Source: Flavobacterium akiainvivens
GTDB lineage: Bacteria; Bacteroidota; Bacteroidia; Flavobacteriales; Flavobacteriaceae
Direction of reading: 5' to 3'
DNA: 64,000 nucleotides
Assembly: GCF_001278115.1 (NCBI RefSeq)
Contig: NZ_LIYD01000005.1
Location: forward strand, 4,125,813-4,189,812
Part shown: piece after piece, positions 38,598 to 47,108 of the stretch
Position numbering within the stretch: position 1 is the stretch's first letter
How the letters are laid out: every line of letters starts with the position of its first letter
Notes under the pieces: model-generated
Database searches by the model: none
The model's input: only the letters and a program-made list of their open reading frames with translations
What the model was told of the DNA's origin: nothing
Program-made: the position numbers and the translations under genes

Positions 38598-39431
38598 ATG
38601 AAATACCTTATTGCCTTACTTGCTGTTATTACCGCCTGTTCTGCCACAAAAGAAAATAAACTTAAGGAAATAGCTTCGCTGCCGCTTAAAGAGGTGTCAG
38701 GGCTTGAATATATAAACGGCAAGCTGTATGCCATAGAGGACAGTGGCAATAAAAACAAGCTGTACCGCCTGGGTTTAGACGGCAGTATTGAAAAATCATA
38801 CACACAGGAATTTAAAAACATAGACTGGGAAGACCTTGCGTCTGATGCGCAGGGCAATATTTGCATAGGTGATTTTGGCAATAACGAAAACGACCGCAAA
38901 GACCTGGCTATTTATAAAGTGGCGGCTAATAAGCCCGACAGCCTGTTGTATAAAATAGAATTTAAATATCCTGACCAAACTGAATTTCCGCCAAAAAAGG
39001 CCGGACTACTGTTTGATGTTGAGGCGTTTTTTGAATACAAAGGCAATTTTTACCTGTTTACCAAAAACCGCAGCAAAGGTTTTGACGGCACCATAACCCT
39101 GTACAAAGTGCCCGATGCGCCGGGTAGCCATACGGCCACAAAACTGGGCACCATGAACACCTGCGACAACTACAAGCGTTGCGCCATAGCCGGGGCCGAT
39201 ATAAGCCCTGATGGAACTAAAGCGGTACTTATAAGCGGCGAAAACGTATGGCTGCTTACTGATTTTGCCAATGGCGATTTTGCCAAAGCAACCGTTAAGC
39301 AGCTCAACCTGGGCCACCTTACACAAAAAGAAGGAATATGCTTTAAAGACAGCAACACCCTGCTTATTGCCGATGAAAAAGACAACGGCACAGGTGGTAA
39401 ACTGTATGAGGTAAAACTATCTGACCTATAA
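38598..39431 (+). CDS. Putative beta-propeller-like lipoprotein
   Basis: A 277-aa protein with a lipobox at VITAC (Cys14). The body shows repeated strands typical of propellers: LKEVSGLEYINGKLYAIEDS, DWEDLASDAQGNICIGDFGN, CAIAGADISPDGTKAVLISG and LTQKEGICFKDSNTLLIADE. The [D/E]xE[D/G]L and LxIADE phrases recall SdiA-regulated or esterase-like propellers, but I cannot assign a substrate. The last 6 nt overlap the stop of the convergent metallophosphoesterase gene. TACTTTTA at 38574 may be its -7 box. Confidence 0.72.
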   Translation: MKYLIALLAVITACSATKENKLKEIASLPLKEVSGLEYINGKLYAIEDSGNKNKLYRLGLDGSIEKSYTQEFKNIDWEDLASDAQGNICIGDFGNNENDRKDLAIYKVAANKPDSLLYKIEFKYPDQTEFPPKKAGLLFDVEAFFEYKGNFYLFTKNRSKGFDGTITLYKVPDAPGSHTATKLGTMNTCDNYKRCAIAGADISPDGTKAVLISGENVWLLTDFANGDFAKATVKQLNLGHLTQKEGICFKDSNTLLIADEKDNGTGGKLYEVKLSDL

Positions 39432-42400
39432 ACCAAAGTTTAAATTTACCGCAAGGCGGGGGCCGTCGCTGCTAAAAAACAATTGTGTTTTTAGCGTAAG
39501 CATATCGGCGCCGTTTACCCAAAAGCCGCCACCGCTGCTGGTGTGCCATTTTTCGCTTTCTTCTCCCGGCAGCCACACACGCCCGTAGTCAAATCCGGCT
39601 GCAAGGCCATACTTAAGCGGTATAAAGCTTTTTACACTGCCTATGGTATAGTTTAAATCGCTGCTTTGGTACACAAAATGCCTGCCGGTAAAACGCTCGC
39701 GCCTAAAGCCGCGCAGCTCATTTCCGCCAAGGGTTGCCGCCTGGTAAAACTCAAAATTGTTATTAAAAATGGCCTTGCCTTTAACCGTAGTAGCAAATAC
39801 AAGGGCGTTGTCTGATGTAATTTTGTGCACAAAGGTTATACCTGCCTCAGCATAAGGGAAACGCCTTTCAATTTCGTCAAGGCTTACTTTGTAGCCTGCC
39901 TGCACATAAAACTGCATACCCAGCGATGGCAGCGAACGGCTGTCAAAATTCTCAAATTTATACAGCGCTTCAAGCCCGCCATACTGGCGGTGTTCAAACA
40001 GCCTTTCGGCAATGGCGCCGGGCTGGTTTATAAAACGGCCGTTTGTACCGTCGACCTCTATGGTTTCAAACGGGGCTTTAAATTCTACAAAGCTGCCGTT
40101 GCGCCCCTCTTTAAAAAACGACGGCGCCACCCTGAATACCTGTAGCTTTACACGGTTGTAATTCATACCCAGGTCATCATCGTCATTGCCGGTTTCGTTA
40201 CCCCATCCAAAAAAGTTTATGCTAAAATTAGGGCTGGTATACAGCGCATCGAGTGCAAAGTTCCAGCGGCTGGCAATATTCATAAACGTACCGCGGTAGC
40301 CCAGCTCAAAGCCGTGTGTGGCAAAAAAGTAATTGGCCCTTATGCTGTGCTTTTGCGAATAAGGCCTGCGGTTAAAGTTATTTACAGTATAATTTACCAA
40401 TACCCCCAGCTTTAGTAAATCATCGGGGTTATAGCCCACCAGCGGATAGCCGGCCCATACGTTGTAGGCCGGTTTTTCAGGGTCGTAGCTGTTGGTTTCA
40501 TAATCATCGCTAAGCATAAGGCGGGTTTTGCCGTCTACAGCATAACTGTTTTTCTTGCTTTTAAAGTCGTATATGCGCACGCGTTTACCGTTTTCAACAG
40601 TATATGTGTCGTTGTTCTGGCCGCCAATAAGGCGCAGCATAATGGCTTTATCGGGGTCGCCTTTTACCTCAAATACATCATCGTCATCAAGGCCGTATAC
40701 CCAAATTTCCTTAGTCTCTTTTTTAGAATACGTGTGTTCTGTAAGCTTTTCCCCGCCGTCTTTTTTAAGGCTGTATACCTCCACTTTAGTGTGGCCTTCG
40801 GGCAGGCGGGTAATAACAAACTTCTCTTTCTTATCAGTACCCGTAACCATTACTGTGCTAAGCAGCACCTTGCGGTATGCCACGGCATAGTCGGCCAGTT
40901 TTTCACGGCGGGTCTTAAGGTTGGCCTTTATGGTTTCAATATGGCTGTCCTGCAGTTCCTGTGGCAGTTTGGCAAAAGCCTTATCAATAGCCTCATCGGT
41001 AAGGTGTTCTTTAAGGTATTGGGCCTCCTGTAGCCACTGCGCTTCGCCGGCCTCTTTTATCATGGTGAGGTCAAGCGCATAAGGCTCGCGGTTAAGCCAT
41101 TTTACATTACGAATGTCATCTTTAAACGTTTGCATGTGGCGTAGCGCGGGTACATTCATAACTACAGATAGCAGCGCCCCGTCATATTTAGGGAACGCCT
41201 GGTCCCTGTCGCGCGGAATGGGCTTGTATACCACCTTGTCTTTACCGTCATAACGTGCCCAGCGCCACTGGTCGGCATGGCGGTCCCAGTCGCCCACCAG
41301 CATATCAAACAGCCTTACCCTAATGTAAGCGCCCTCATCAACGGTATACTTAGGGCTTTTAATCAGGTTGGCCAGTACATCGTCAGTCCCCTCAATATCA
41401 TCGGCTTTGCCAAAGCTCTCAAGGTCTTTAAACTCCTTGCCAGGATGTTCCTCTACCATGTACAGCTCATCACCATACAGCTCGTTGTTTTCCTTAAGGG
41501 CATTTTGTTTGGGTATATAATACAGCTCAGGATTGGTGTGCAGTATGCCCACGGCTTCCTCAAGCTTATCTACAACAAATGGTGTGTAGGGATGCGCTGT
41601 GGTATAAAAGTCAAACAAAAAGTCTTCGGCAAAGGTATTTTCAAACTCATCGCCTACATATTTCTCTTTAAATGCCACCGCCTGAAGAAAACGCGTAGCG
41701 CTCTTTTTAACGCCGCGCATTACAAACTCACGGCCTTTTTTATCAACCAGGCGCAGCGAGTTACTCTGGTGGCCGCCGCCCATTCGCCCGGGTTCAAAAC
41801 CACCGTGCAGGGTATCTATCTCCGCCACAGGAACCGTTACCGGCCTGCTGTATACATCGCTGTAATGTTTGCCAAATAAAAAGCGGTAAAAGCCACTCTT
41901 TTTAGTCATCTCCGGTGTATAGACTGATGTGGTTATGGTGGTAGGGAATGTATCAGGGTATTCCTTTAGCACAGGCTTGCTTTTTTGCAGCATGGTGCGC
42001 TCAAATATTTTTTCTTCACCATCGCCTTTAAGGGCAAAGTAAGTTACGCGCGCCAGTCCGCCGGGCAATACATCAAGTGTAGCATAGCCGGTGCCGCCAT
42101 AGCTAAAATCATCGGGGTTTATGGCGCGGGCGGCCTCTACTTTACTGCCGCTGCCGCTAATAACCTGGTTAATGTTGTCTTTGTGTAAAAATTGCAGGTT
42201 GTGGTCGTGCCCGCTTAAAACCACCACATTGTTGCGGCCCTGTATAAGGGTTTTAATGCGGTTGCTTAGTGTGCTGTACACCCGGCTTTGCAGGTCTTGT
42301 GTACTGGCCCCCGAAGCCTTGCGCGCCAGGTTCATCATAGTGCCTATAACCGGCAGCGGTATTTTAACGCTAAGCGGAAAAAGCTGCTTTTGCATGCTAA

Positions 42401-43139
42401 ACTGCCCGCCGTGTGTGCCGTTGCTCATAAGCGGGTGGTGTATGGCCAGCAGTATGGTTTTGTCCTGGTTTTTATTAATCAGGCTTTCCAGCTCGGTAAA
42501 CATTTGCTCACGCGTTTTAATAGGGCAGTCGTCGTTTATAATAGGGTAGTGGTCCCAGTCTTCTATAAACCACTGGCTGTCTATAGTAATAAGGGTGATG
42601 CTGTCGCCTACCGAAATATCGTTAATACCGCAGCCATTTCCGGGTAGGAACACCTTTTTCTGGTCAATGTGTTTTTTTATGAATTTTTCCTGCTCGTTAA
42701 GCCCGTCAAGCCCGTTATACCAATCGTGGTTGCCGGGTATAAAATGGGTTTTGCCTTTAAAATTTTTGGCAATGGCTATTTGCGCCAGCAGCGATTCCTC
42801 GGCTTCCCGGCGGCCTTCTTCGCCTTCTTTTGGCATGCCCAGCGGATAAATATTATCGCCCATAAACATAAGGGTGGCATCTTTACCTTCCTTATCCAGC
42901 TTTTGCCTGATTATGCCCAGCAGTTTTTGCGCATGCGGCGCATTGGCATAGCCGGCATCGCCCACCAGGTAAAACCGGTGAACGGCAGGGGTTTGGGCTG
43001 TGCTATCGGCCGGCGGGCCTGCATTAACCCCATACTGCACATGGTGTGTGGCACACCCCGTTAGCAGGAAAATTACAGCCATAGATACCCCATAGCCAAT
43101 ATTTAACAATGCCTTGCGTTTAACCCAAAAGAATTTCAT
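39426..43139 (-). CDS. Metallophosphoesterase fused to an outer-membrane barrel
   Basis: A 1237-aa protein from the ATG at 43139 (MKFFWVKRKALLNIG); longer starts overlap the divergent gene. A lipobox FLLTGC (Cys29) is present. Residues about 50-350 form a calcineurin-like phosphoesterase with the metal ligands in LVGDAGYANAPH, FMGDNIYPLG, FIPGNHDWYNG, AIHHPLMSNG and LSGHDHNLQF. A long middle part follows (about 400-850), with DWDRHADQW and RDRDQAFPKYDG, which look conserved. The last 390 residues read like an Omp85/D15-type barrel (GTFMNIASRWNFALDALY, GGNELRGFRRERFTG). It is probably surface or periplasmic phosphatase activity on the outer membrane. Confidence 0.88.
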   Translation of the reverse strand: MKFFWVKRKALLNIGYGVSMAVIFLLTGCATHHVQYGVNAGPPADSTAQTPAVHRFYLVGDAGYANAPHAQKLLGIIRQKLDKEGKDATLMFMGDNIYPLGMPKEGEEGRREAEESLLAQIAIAKNFKGKTHFIPGNHDWYNGLDGLNEQEKFIKKHIDQKKVFLPGNGCGINDISVGDSITLITIDSQWFIEDWDHYPIINDDCPIKTREQMFTELESLINKNQDKTILLAIHHPLMSNGTHGGQFSMQKQLFPLSVKIPLPVIGTMMNLARKASGASTQDLQSRVYSTLSNRIKTLIQGRNNVVVLSGHDHNLQFLHKDNINQVISGSGSKVEAARAINPDDFSYGGTGYATLDVLPGGLARVTYFALKGDGEEKIFERTMLQKSKPVLKEYPDTFPTTITTSVYTPEMTKKSGFYRFLFGKHYSDVYSRPVTVPVAEIDTLHGGFEPGRMGGGHQSNSLRLVDKKGREFVMRGVKKSATRFLQAVAFKEKYVGDEFENTFAEDFLFDFYTTAHPYTPFVVDKLEEAVGILHTNPELYYIPKQNALKENNELYGDELYMVEEHPGKEFKDLESFGKADDIEGTDDVLANLIKSPKYTVDEGAYIRVRLFDMLVGDWDRHADQWRWARYDGKDKVVYKPIPRDRDQAFPKYDGALLSVVMNVPALRHMQTFKDDIRNVKWLNREPYALDLTMIKEAGEAQWLQEAQYLKEHLTDEAIDKAFAKLPQELQDSHIETIKANLKTRREKLADYAVAYRKVLLSTVMVTGTDKKEKFVITRLPEGHTKVEVYSLKKDGGEKLTEHTYSKKETKEIWVYGLDDDDVFEVKGDPDKAIMLRLIGGQNNDTYTVENGKRVRIYDFKSKKNSYAVDGKTRLMLSDDYETNSYDPEKPAYNVWAGYPLVGYNPDDLLKLGVLVNYTVNNFNRRPYSQKHSIRANYFFATHGFELGYRGTFMNIASRWNFALDALYTSPNFSINFFGWGNETGNDDDDLGMNYNRVKLQVFRVAPSFFKEGRNGSFVEFKAPFETIEVDGTNGRFINQPGAIAERLFEHRQYGGLEALYKFENFDSRSLPSLGMQFYVQAGYKVSLDEIERRFPYAEAGITFVHKITSDNALVFATTVKGKAIFNNNFEFYQAATLGGNELRGFRRERFTGRHFVYQSSDLNYTIGSVKSFIPLKYGLAAGFDYGRVWLPGEESEKWHTSSGGGFWVNGADMLTLKTQLFFSSDGPRLAVNLNFGL

Positions 43140-43166
43140 AATTTGGTGGTATAAAAATTTTCCTGC

Positions 43167-44345
43167 ATGGATATTATTGAAAAGGCCGAGGCCCACGTGT
43201 TCAGCGTATTCAAAGATAAGCTATCTCCTGATTATATTTACCATAATTTTAACCATACCATGCGTGTGGTGCATGCGGCAGCAACCATTGCACAGGCCGA
43301 AGGGGTAAGTAAAGATGAGATGGAGCTGCTGGCGCTTGCCGCATGGTTTCATGACCTGGGCTATATAGATGGGGGCGATAACCATGAGGTGCGAGGCGGC
43401 GCAATGGCAAAGGCTTTTTTAGAAAAGGAAGGTTATGCACCTGAAAAAGCAGCTAAGGTAGCAAAGCTTATAGAGGCTACACAGCTGCATTATGACCCGC
43501 AGGATAATCTTGAAAATATTATTAAAGATGCCGATTGTGCACACTTTGCCGACCCCAATTATTTAGCAATAAGCGAGCTGCTGCGTGAAGAATGGCGTAT
43601 AGTACAGGGGCAGGTTTTTAGCGATATTGAGTGGGCGGTGGCTAACAGGCTGCTGTTGCTGCACAAGCACCGGTACTACACTAACTATGCAAAAAATGTA
43701 TTGCAGATACAAAAAGATGCCAATATTGCAGCATTACAGGAAGTGATTTACAACCTGAGTAATGCCAAGAAAAAGAAAGACAAAAAGAAAAAAGAAAAAG
43801 AGGAGAAGCAGGAACGGCCCGACAGGGGGGTGGAAACCATGTTTCGGGTAACGCTTAACAACCACACCCGCCTTAGCGATATTGCCGATAGTAAGGCTAA
43901 CATATTGCTACAGGTAAACTCTATTATTATATCTATATCGCTTACAACGCTTATCCCTAAGTTAGACAGCCCCGGCAACAGCCACCTGGTTATGCCTACT
44001 TTTATCCTTATTTTGTTTACCACGCTGTCTATTATTTTTGCCATACTTTCTACAAGGCCCAAAGTTACCACCGGCACTTTTACGCGTGAAGATATTACCA
44101 ACCGCAAGGTAAACCTGCTGTTTTTTGGCAACTTTTATAAAATGCCGCTTGAAGAGTTTGACTGGGCCATGAAAGAGCTTATGCGCGACCGCGACTACCT
44201 GTACAGCAGCATGATAAAAGACCTTTACTTTTTAGGAAGGGTGCTTAACCGTAAATATACCATGCTGCGTATTACCTACACCATTTTTATGATAGGTATT
44301 ATAATATCGGTTCTTGCATTTGTAAATGCCTACAGGATGCTTTAA
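43167..44345 (+). CDS. HD-domain phosphohydrolase fused to a Pycsar effector (PycTM) domain
   Basis: A 392-aa protein. The N-terminal HD domain has YHNFNHTMRVVHAA (His30), the metal pair FHDLGYID (His62, Asp63), NHEVRGG (His73) and IKDADCAHFAD. A Lys-rich linker (residues about 193-212) leads to a C-terminal domain starting TLNNHTRLSDIADSKANILL, the hallmark of the Pycsar effector family (PF18967, formerly DUF5706), with helices near 246-266, 274-295 and 369-389. PycTM effectors in Pycsar defence damage membranes when a cyclic pyrimidine nucleotide binds; the HD domain could hydrolyse a nucleotide signal. No cyclase gene is next to it. It is divergent from the phosphoesterase gene by 27 nt. 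Confidence 0.88.
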   Translation: MDIIEKAEAHVFSVFKDKLSPDYIYHNFNHTMRVVHAAATIAQAEGVSKDEMELLALAAWFHDLGYIDGGDNHEVRGGAMAKAFLEKEGYAPEKAAKVAKLIEATQLHYDPQDNLENIIKDADCAHFADPNYLAISELLREEWRIVQGQVFSDIEWAVANRLLLLHKHRYYTNYAKNVLQIQKDANIAALQEVIYNLSNAKKKKDKKKKEKEEKQERPDRGVETMFRVTLNNHTRLSDIADSKANILLQVNSIIISISLTTLIPKLDSPGNSHLVMPTFILILFTTLSIIFAILSTRPKVTTGTFTREDITNRKVNLLFFGNFYKMPLEEFDWAMKELMRDRDYLYSSMIKDLYFLGRVLNRKYTMLRITYTIFMIGIIISVLAFVNAYRML

Positions 44346-44355
44346 AACATTGCCT

Positions 44356-44742
44356 ATGCAAACCATACCTGATTATAACGCCGCACAAACCGAAGCAGAC
44401 AAAGCCATTTGCGATATTCTGTTTACCGAAATAAACCGCGCACTGCCGGAAGCCGAAAGTAAAATTTGGCACGCGCACCCCGTTTGGTTTTTAGACGGCA
44501 ACCCTGTGGCGGGTTATAGCAAACTGAAGGGCAGCGTACGCCTGCTGTTTTGGAGCGGGCAAAGTTTTGACGAACCGGGCCTGCAAAACGAAGGCAAGTT
44601 TAAAGCCGCCGAAAAACGCTACACATCGGCAGGTGAGGTTGATACAACAGACCTGCAACGCTGGCTGCAAAAAGCCCGCAATATACAATGGGACTACAAG
44701 AACATTGTAAAACGCAAGGGAGTGTTAGAGAGACTGAAGTAA
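44356..44742 (+). CDS. DUF1801-family protein
   Basis: A 128-aa protein from the ATG at 44356 (MQTIPDYNAAQTEAD), 10 nt after the HD-PycTM stop; a start at 44326 would overlap that gene. It shows the DUF1801/YdhG pattern: AICDILFTEINRALPEAESK, IWHAHPVWFLDGNPVAGYS and LLFWSGQSFDEPGLQN. Members are small soluble proteins of unknown function. Co-transcription with the HD-PycTM gene is likely from the spacing. An inverted repeat separates it from the convergent rsmG. Confidence 0.85.
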   Translation: MQTIPDYNAAQTEADKAICDILFTEINRALPEAESKIWHAHPVWFLDGNPVAGYSKLKGSVRLLFWSGQSFDEPGLQNEGKFKAAEKRYTSAGEVDTTDLQRWLQKARNIQWDYKNIVKRKGVLERLK

Positions 44743-44750
44743 TTGATGAT

Positions 44751-44859
44751 TTGGTTATTTGTTAATCTGGTTATTTGGAAAAAAATATAATTCGGTTATT
44801 CGGTAATTCGATCTGTGTAGCTCACAAATAACTGAATTACCAAATTAACAAATAACCAA
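44751..44859. repeat. Inverted repeat between convergent genes
   Basis: TTGGTTATTTGTTAAT (44751-44766) and ATTAACAAATAACCAA (44844-44859) are perfect 16-nt reverse complements. The 77 nt between hold further imperfect copies (GGTTATTTGG, GGTTATTCGG, GAATTACC). The element fills the DUF1801/rsmG spacer and may act as a bidirectional terminator or barrier. Confidence 0.75.
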
Positions 44860-44860
44860 A

Positions 44861-45496
44861 TTACCAGCTAACCTTGTATTTCATCGCCAAGTGCACCACC
44901 TTTTTGGTCTCAAAAAAGTCTTCTGAGAAATAGTCAGGCAATTCATAGATTGTAACCTTCTGGAAAACCGAAAGCTCTTCTGTTAAGTCGCCGCCTTTTA
45001 GGTATAAAATGCCGTTTGGCAGGGCATGGTTCTGGTCTTTTTTTACCTTGCCGCGCACCCATTTTACAAAATCAGGCATATTGGTAACGGCACGGCTTAC
45101 AATAAAGTCGAACTCCTCATTAATGGTTTCGGCGCGTTTTTGCTCGGCGCGCACGTTTTTAAGGCCCAGGCCGTTTGCTACTTCCTGTACCACCCTTATT
45201 TTTTTGGCAATAACATCTACCAGGTAAAAATTGGTTTCAGGAAAAAGTATGGCCAGTGGTATGCCCGGAAACCCTCCGCCCGTACCCACATCAAGCACGC
45301 TTGCACCCGGCTCAAACGCCATAACCTTTGCAATGCCCAGCGAATGCAGCACGTGGCGGGTATAGAGCTCGTCTATATCCTTACGGCTAATTACGTTTAT
45401 TTTGGCATTCCATTCTTCATACAGGCCTTTAAGCGCGGCAAACTGGTTTTTTTGCTCTTCTGTAAGATTCGGAAAATACTTAAGGATTTCCTCCAT
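44861..45496 (-). CDS. rsmG: 16S rRNA (guanine-527-N7)-methyltransferase RsmG
   Basis: A 211-aa methyltransferase that modifies G527 of 16S rRNA with SAM. The N-terminal helical part EEWNAKINVISRKDIDELYT is followed by the SAM-binding loop VLDVGTGGGFPGIPLAILFP, then LVDVIAKKIRVVQEVANGLG and FDFIVSRAVTNMPDFVKWV. The length is normal. A -7 box TACTTTTG lies 17 nt before the ATG at 45496. Confidence 0.96.
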   Translation of the reverse strand: MEEILKYFPNLTEEQKNQFAALKGLYEEWNAKINVISRKDIDELYTRHVLHSLGIAKVMAFEPGASVLDVGTGGGFPGIPLAILFPETNFYLVDVIAKKIRVVQEVANGLGLKNVRAEQKRAETINEEFDFIVSRAVTNMPDFVKWVRGKVKKDQNHALPNGILYLKGGDLTEELSVFQKVTIYELPDYFSEDFFETKKVVHLAMKYKVSW

Positions 45497-45512
45497 CGTT
45501 TTAAATTTTTGA

Positions 45513-45520
45513 CAAAAGTA
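45513..45520 (-). promoter_or_regulatory. -7 box of rsmG
   Basis: TACTTTTG on the minus strand, 17 nt before the rsmG start. A TTG lies 14 nt upstream, a little closer than usual. Confidence 0.55.
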
Positions 45521-45576
45521 AGCAATTCAGTTGTCAATTTCCCGTTTAACATAGCCTGTACCTTAACATTAATAGT

Positions 45577-45584
45577 TAACTTTG
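45577..45584 (+). promoter_or_regulatory. -7 box of the desaturase gene
   Basis: TAACTTTG, 20 nt before the ATG at 45604, on the opposite strand to the rsmG promoter in the same 107-nt spacer. Confidence 0.55.
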
Positions 45585-45603
45585 AAGCCACATTATTAAG
45601 CAC

Positions 45604-46698
45604 ATGACCGTTACACCTCCTATATTTTCTAAAACCGACTCTGTAAAATTTTTCCGTACCCTCACCAAAAGGGTTAACGATTATTTTAAGGATAATAACA
45701 TAAAAAGAACCGGCAACTGGAAACTGCACCTTAAAACGGTGGTTATGTTCAGCCTGTACCTGGCGCCTTATTTTGTACTGCTAACGTTAAATTTACCCTG
45801 GTGGGCGCAGCTGCTGCTTACCGTGGTTATGGGCGTGGGCATGGCCGGAATAGGCATGAATGTTATGCACGATGCCAACCACGGCTCTTACAGCAGCAAA
45901 ACGTGGCTTAACAAGCTTATGGGCGGCAGTATGTATTTACTTGCCGGAAACGTAAACAACTGGCAAATTCAGCACAACGTGCTGCACCATACCTATACCA
46001 ACATACATGGGCATGATGAAGACCTTGAGGCCGGGCGCATTATCCGCTTTAGCGAAAATGCTCAATGGCACAGGTTTCATAAGTTTCAGCACTACTATTC
46101 TATTTTCCTTTACGGATTACTAACCTTTAACTGGGCCATAACTACCGATATTAAGCAAATGCGCCGTTACATAAAGCGCGGGCTGAGCTATGGCGAGTTC
46201 CAGAGCCCTATAAAGCAGTGGACCATACTGGTTATTACCAAAATAATCTACATAGCCATCTGGATTGCCTTACCCATTATTATAGGCATTACCTGGTGGA
46301 AGGTACTATTAGGCTTCTTTGTAATGCACTACACCGCCGGGCTTATTTTGAGTGTGGTATTTCAATTGGCGCATATTGTAGAAGAAACCGATAACCCCGA
46401 GCCTAACGAACTGGGCGAAATGGAAAACACATGGGCCATTCACCAGCTGTACACCACGGCTAACTTTGCACCGAAGAACCGTTTTGTAAACTGGTTTACC
46501 GGCGGGCTTAACCACCAGATTGAGCACCATATTTTCCCTAACATAAGCCACGTGCACTACCGCAAAATTTCTAAAATAGTAAAGGAAACCGCACAGGAGC
46601 ACAACCTGCCTTACCACGAGTTTAAGAGCATGAGGGGCGCCATAGCCGCACACTTTAAGCACCTTAAAGAACTGGGCATGCAGCCTGCAACGGTGTAG
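45604..46698 (+). CDS. Membrane fatty acid desaturase
   Basis: A 364-aa integral membrane di-iron enzyme that introduces a double bond into fatty acyl chains. The three His boxes are visible: HDANHGS, HNVLHHTYTN (with HGHDED following) and HQIEHHIFP. Hydrophobic segments lie around LYLAPYFVLLTLNLPWWAQL, LLTVVMGVGMAGIGMNVM and the pair IYIAIWIALPIIIGITWW / VLLGFFVMHYTAGLILSVVF. The HQIEHHIFP form groups it with front-end or acyl-lipid desaturases; there is no cytochrome b5 domain. It probably adjusts membrane fluidity. Confidence 0.92.
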   Translation: MTVTPPIFSKTDSVKFFRTLTKRVNDYFKDNNIKRTGNWKLHLKTVVMFSLYLAPYFVLLTLNLPWWAQLLLTVVMGVGMAGIGMNVMHDANHGSYSSKTWLNKLMGGSMYLLAGNVNNWQIQHNVLHHTYTNIHGHDEDLEAGRIIRFSENAQWHRFHKFQHYYSIFLYGLLTFNWAITTDIKQMRRYIKRGLSYGEFQSPIKQWTILVITKIIYIAIWIALPIIIGITWWKVLLGFFVMHYTAGLILSVVFQLAHIVEETDNPEPNELGEMENTWAIHQLYTTANFAPKNRFVNWFTGGLNHQIEHHIFPNISHVHYRKISKIVKETAQEHNLPYHEFKSMRGAIAAHFKHLKELGMQPATV

Positions 46699-46817
46699 TT
46701 TTAAGGATATGTCAGCACCTTTTATATGTAATATTCTGCCGTTATTTTTATAACAGCCGTAAGCCTTGTTGTTAATAAGTACCGCAAAACAAACGCAAAT
46801 GATATAAAAGCACTGTA

Positions 46818-47096
46818 ATGAAACCTGTTATAGTTAATATTATAATTTCTATAATTATCTTTGCCCTGGTTTTTTACAGCCAGGCCGGTGTTTCTGGCGG
46901 AGATATGGCAATATTGCTTTTTACGGTTATGGCGGGGCTGGTACACATTACAATAGCTGCGCTTTATAATAAAACCGCTAAAAAAAGACAGGTATTGCCT
47001 ATAGTAATGGCTATTATTGCCATGCTGGTTTTAGAGCTAATAACAGTACAGCTATTTGGGTTAGAAATAAACAGGTGGCTAAAACAATATAAATAA
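46818..47096 (+). CDS. Small membrane protein, 92 aa
   Basis: A 92-aa protein with about three membrane helices (VNIIISIIIFALVFYSQA, MAILLFTVMAGLVHITIAAL, VLPIVMAIIAMLVLELITVQ) and a basic loop NKTAKKRQ. No family is recognised. It ends 12 nt before the aminotransferase gene and is likely co-transcribed with it. The 119-nt spacer upstream holds a short palindrome (GTTATTTTTATAAC). Confidence 0.55.
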   Translation: MKPVIVNIIISIIIFALVFYSQAGVSGGDMAILLFTVMAGLVHITIAALYNKTAKKRQVLPIVMAIIAMLVLELITVQLFGLEINRWLKQYK

Positions 47097-47108
47097 CACA
47101 GATATAAA

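Noticed and set aside
41277..41879. Plus-strand open frame of 200 codons opposite the phosphoesterase-barrel gene
   Set aside because: Antisense shadow of a well-supported gene, with no domain.
43140..43196. N-terminal extension of the phosphoesterase-barrel protein
   Set aside because: It would overlap the divergent HD-PycTM gene, and the signal peptide begins at 43139.
43167..44345. Complete Pycsar defence operon
   Set aside because: No pyrimidine cyclase gene is found in the window, so only an effector-like domain can be claimed.
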